Part shown: positions 47,526-64,000 of the stretch, in pieces
How the letters are laid out: each line of letters begins with the position of its first letter
How positions within the stretch are numbered: position 1 is the first letter of the stretch
Origin: Kryptolebias marmoratus
Lineage: Eukaryota; Chordata; Actinopteri; Cyprinodontiformes; Rivulidae
DNA: 64,000 nucleotides
Assembly: GCF_001649575.2 (NCBI RefSeq)
Contig: NC_051441.1
Location: 15,351,136-15,415,135 of the forward strand
Direction of reading: 5' to 3'
Made by a program: the position numbers and the translations under genes
Notes under the pieces: generated by a model
Databases searched by the model: none
Told to the model about the DNA's origin: nothing
Seen by the model: only the letters and a program-made list of their open reading frames with translations

Positions 47526-50075
47526 GCAGGTTGATCGTGTGTTTGTTAGCAACTGAAATACATTTCTCCCATGAACTCAGCAGTGTGAGCACACACACGC
47601 ACACACACACACACACCTACACACACCTGTTTCTAATGGAGCTAGTCTGGCGTGTGCAAACATCAAAGCGTGGTTCTGTCTGAGCTCTGCATTCCAACAA
47701 CAAACCTTCACGTTCCACCTCGGCCGACGGAGCACGTTCACTGATTTACTGAGTCACATTTGTTCCCATTCAACCCACTTGACCAATCAGCAGCCCATCC
47801 TGCAGTCAGAGGAGTCAGGTTTCTTCTTAAGGTGTGTGTTTTATGGTGGAGATGAACCAAAAGAATCTGCTGGATGGCAGGAAGTCGCCGTCAGACCTGA
47901 CAGGCAGTGAAATATTGAAGCAAGGTCTGTTAAAGGCATTAATTATTACTCATTAGTTAGTTTTTTGTCAGGATTTTTCAGCTCCCTGCTCCACCTGCAG
48001 CTTTGAGGAAAAACCCTCAAAAAACATGTCTCGTTTAGGAATAGGGCTCAGACCTTTTGTTCACCATATATTGTAGAACAAAGCCAAAACTGATGAGATT
48101 TAAGGTGAAACGAGCGATTATAACCAGCCCTCTTTCCACCTTACAGCAGAAACATCATTCAGGGATGTTGGAATTTCAGGCAGGCGCTGCGTTGGCACTC
48201 TTCAAAATGTCTTCAGAAACCTTCCAGTTCTGGTGGATCGTCCATCATTTTCTGAACTCGTAAATAAAAGAATTCCTGCTTCCATCTGCGTTTGCAGTCG
48301 GACCCGTCATTGACTCTCTGCTTCCCTCTAGTGGCAGAACCAAAAACTGCAGGCCGAAGAGAAACAACACACTGAGCTGGTTTTATTTTCAGAAGCGCTG
48401 CTTTGTTTTGTTAAGAGTGAACATTTATAGATTGTGCTCAGAGGGATAAACTAAAAGTGTTTTACATCATCAGGAATAATGTTTGTGAGGAAAAAATAAA
48501 TGTAATTTGTTAAAGTTAGTTAAATCTGCATGTTTAGATGCCTGTGGCGTTGAGTTCTGTTTGAAAAGATCAAATAGGAGGGAGTGAACGCTTACTAATT
48601 TTCTTCTTTCTTTTCTTTCAAACAGTGTTTCATGGAGGGGTTCGAGAGGTTTTAATGGACCCGGTTTCAGTGTTGGACCACAAACATCAACCCACTGTGG
48701 AGTCTGTCCTTCCCCGTTGGCCCGGCTCAAGCTGGGGAGGGAAGAAGTCCCGGCTGAACGAACTCTTCTCCCATAACCACTTTCGGAAACGCGACGGCGC
48801 CTCCCACCCAGAGACTCGCTCCGCTCGGGCAACTTGGCGTGGCGTCCGGACGGCCTCGGAGCTCCACCTTTACGCCGCTCAGCCTTCAGTAGGATTACTG
48901 TTCTTATTTGATTTTATTCTCTTGGTCCCCCTCCCCTCCCATCGTTGCACGTGAGATTTGGGTTGGAGCTGGACCTGGCGCTCGGTCTCCAAAAAGGCTC
49001 TTTTTTTTTTCCTGGTCCACATTGATGGGCGCAACAGAGGTCTGCGTACCACAACAGGTCCCTGCGAACGACTTGACTTAATCAGACTGAGAGGAAGGAT
49101 CGTAGCTTTGAGAGAAGCGAGACTAGCAAATGAAGTATTTGACTATTTCTGAACGTTGTAGCATCTCCGCTCTTCATTTAGGTGCCAACCAGTGGGCCGA
49201 GGTGGCGTAGGAACCAATAGATCATCATCAGAACATCTGTTGTTGAAGAAATTAACTGGAACAATGAAGGTTTGTGTCACGACTAAATGTATTTTGTATT
49301 GCTATGTGAGAAAGTAAATCTATTTTAATGAGAAATAGTTAAGAGGGAGAAACTAGAATCACACTGTGACTTAAAAGGGAAGCAGCTAGGACGGAGGGAT
49401 GCTGACCTTTGACCTTGTGCCATGAGACAGGAAGACGTCGGGACCAGATATTGGCGTATTACTGAACGACTGACTGCGAGACGAGACAAAGAGTCGGACA
49501 GTTCTCGCAGCTTCAACGTTAAAAATAGTTTCAGGTTTTATTTTTTTCTGCTCAAATCTGATTGAAAACAAAAGAACAGGAAGTTGATAAAAATGAAGTT
49601 TTCCCAGCAGTTTCTCTATAAAAAGTGGACGATGTTGACGGGAATCTTTAGACAGGACTCAGGGAAGTGTTGCAAAGTCAGTCTGAAAGTGTTACGCACT
49701 CTGAACTGTTGCATTCTGGGTAACGTTGCCTACAAGTCGCGCTTTGATCAGCAGTATTTTTAAAACCTTTGTTTTTTTTTTCTTTATTTTAACGTTACAA
49801 AACGTCTGCAACTGTAAACCACCATCAACGTACCGGAGCCTAAAACTTTAGATTAATGTAGCTCAGCAGGCGGGAATCATTAAATATTAAAGACTTTTGA
49901 TGTTCTGAATGAACAAAATTAACAACTTCATGCTACATCTGGTATAATTTAACTTTTTAACCCCACAGTTGATGAGTTTCCAGTGTCGGGTTTCATTTGT
50001 AGGAATTAATTTGATTTAGCGTTTTGGCTGTTTTTGAATTGTGAATGTTAATAAAAATGTATTTACTCTGTTTTC
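47526..50075 (+). other. llgl1: llgl1 3' UTR with alternative poly(A) signals
   Basis: About 2.5 kb of non-coding sequence follows the TGA. AATAAA hexamers lie at 48263-48268, 48495-48500, 50050-50055 and, inside the flii 3' region, 50165-50170. Short or long 3' UTR isoforms are therefore possible. A CA tract sits at about 47593-47613. Small reading frames at 48.6-49.15 kb lack recognisable similarity and are treated as chance. Confidence 0.6.
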
Positions 50076-50115
50076 TTCTCAGTTTGGTTTGTTTGTAAAA
50101 AGAAGCAGATGAAGA

Positions 50116-50815
50116 CGTGTAACGTGACATTTTAAATTTTATTTTTTTCTATATAAAATACATAAATAAAGCATCTGCAGGTGGCATCAGGAGCAAGTGC
50201 ACAATCCACCCTCACCTCCATCCCCCTCCCAAAACAAAATGAAGACACAGGTCACATGATCAGAAGAGCATCTGACTACATTTGTTGGAAAGAATTTCTT
50301 ATTTCCTCCCGAAAATAAATCTCTGTACGAGTGAGCGCAGCCTGCAGCAGCAGCAGAATACAGTATGGGTACTTTTGTGTCTCCTGATTGCACGTTTTAA
50401 ACATCGGTCCTGAAAAATTCAAAGAAAAACTAAAAAGTCACTCCTGTCTTATATCCCTGACCTTAACAAAAACGTCTTTGGCCAAAAAACCGTGTAGAGA
50501 ATAAATAAAAGTGACCAAACTCTGTAAAAAAAAAAAGCAAATTTAGGTGAAAGAACATGAAAATATATTTGTTTAACTCAACATCCTACAGACGCTGAGC
50601 GAATGGCACCGAGCACAAAGCATTTCAAGGGGTTAAAAAAGTGAAAAAAAAAAAGCCACATTTTGTTGCATTTCTCTGATTTTTTTCCCAGCTTTGAAGA
50701 ACTTTACCTACTTGGGCTGTTTGTGTGGAAATGCAGGACAGGCACGGATATGTCTTACTGGTAAAATAAAGAACTACATGGCAGCACGGCGTGGGAGTAG
50801 TTTGTAGCGTTCGGC
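50116..50815 (-). other. flii: flii 3' UTR with poly(A) signal
   Basis: On the minus strand an AATAAA is read at 50143-50138, about 670 bases beyond the flii stop. This predicts cleavage near 50115-50125. The nearest llgl1 signal ends at 50055, so the two genes' transcripts end within tens of bases of each other or slightly overlap. Confidence 0.65.
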
Positions 50816-63690
<12,875 letters not shown>

Positions 63691-63860
63691 TTCTGACGAG
63701 CTGAAGTCAGTTTCTCAACCCTGAACTGTCTCTATTTTGGTCCAAACGGAGGGAGAGAGGAGGGGCTACTTCTTCTTCTACGCTCGTGTTTCAACACCAG
63801 CCTTTAAGGCACTTTAGCGCCACCTCCTGAGAATAAAAAGGATTAAAGTGACCCCCAGCG
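63691..63860 (-). promoter_or_regulatory. flii: flii 5' leader / promoter region
   Basis: Sequence directly upstream of the flii ATG on the minus strand includes the leader bases (tcagaaATGG context). Further out is a stretch with CpG and an A/G-rich minus-strand tract (agaagaagtagcccctcctc-like). The transcription start is unknown and no TATA box is evident. Bases from about 63860 to 64000 show nothing recognisable. Confidence 0.4.
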
Positions 63861-64000
63861 GTCATTAGTGGGTATTACACTCTCTTGGTGAGACAAGAAA
63901 GAAGGAAAACGATGCAAGATATCAGAAAGGAAATTTGTGATAATTTCCTCTGTGGACTAGTTGGTCTGCTGCTCATTAGAGATCATATGTTTCAATTGAG

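Noticed and set aside
48625..49152. Reading frames of 64-109 codons downstream of llgl1
   Set aside because: There is no family resemblance, no splice context and no codon pattern. They lie within the likely llgl1 3' UTR and are best explained as chance.

Overview
The window is vertebrate nuclear DNA. It has short exons with canonical GT-AG borders, long AT-rich introns, many (CA/GT)n microsatellites and several teleost-type dispersed repeats (Tc1-like, non-LTR retrotransposon, tRNA-derived SINE). Protein matches and repeat content point to a spiny-rayed (percomorph) teleost. Some repeat units resemble ones I associate with killifish and livebearers, but that placement is a guess.

Three conserved protein-coding genes fill the window. 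(1) About 1-17.8 kb, + strand: the 3' half of unconventional myosin XVa (myo15a). It covers the tail only, from the first MyTH4 domain through FERM-1, SH3, MyTH4-2, FERM-2 and the C-terminal PDZ ligand; the motor domain lies upstream of the window. (2) About 18.2-50.1 kb, + strand: complete llgl1 (lethal giant larvae homolog 1). It has 23 coding exons and 1064 codons plus stop, with a very large second intron that has all the signals of a U12-type (minor spliceosome) intron. (3) About 50.1-63.8 kb, - strand: complete flii (flightless I). It has 31 coding exons and 1277 codons plus stop, encoding an LRR half and a gelsolin-like half. llgl1 and flii converge tail to tail with only tens of bases between their likely poly(A) signals.

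The order MYO15A-LLGL1-FLII matches human 17p11.2, except that ALKBH5, which lies between MYO15A and LLGL1 in human, is absent here. The proteins act in separate processes: stereocilia-tip transport and actin elongation, basolateral cell polarity, and actin remodelling with transcriptional coactivation. They share an actin/cortex theme but are not an operon-like system, and I found no undescribed multi-gene system.

The more interesting signals are below gene level: a U12 intron in llgl1, a GC-AG intron in flii, a reading-frame mismatch at one myo15a exon junction, dinucleotide repeats abutting many splice sites, a head-to-head (fold-back) Tc1-like remnant, several related dispersed-repeat copies, and an assembly gap bounded on both sides by G homopolymers. 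Exon borders were derived by hand from splice consensus, phase continuity and recalled family sequence; no alignment was run.
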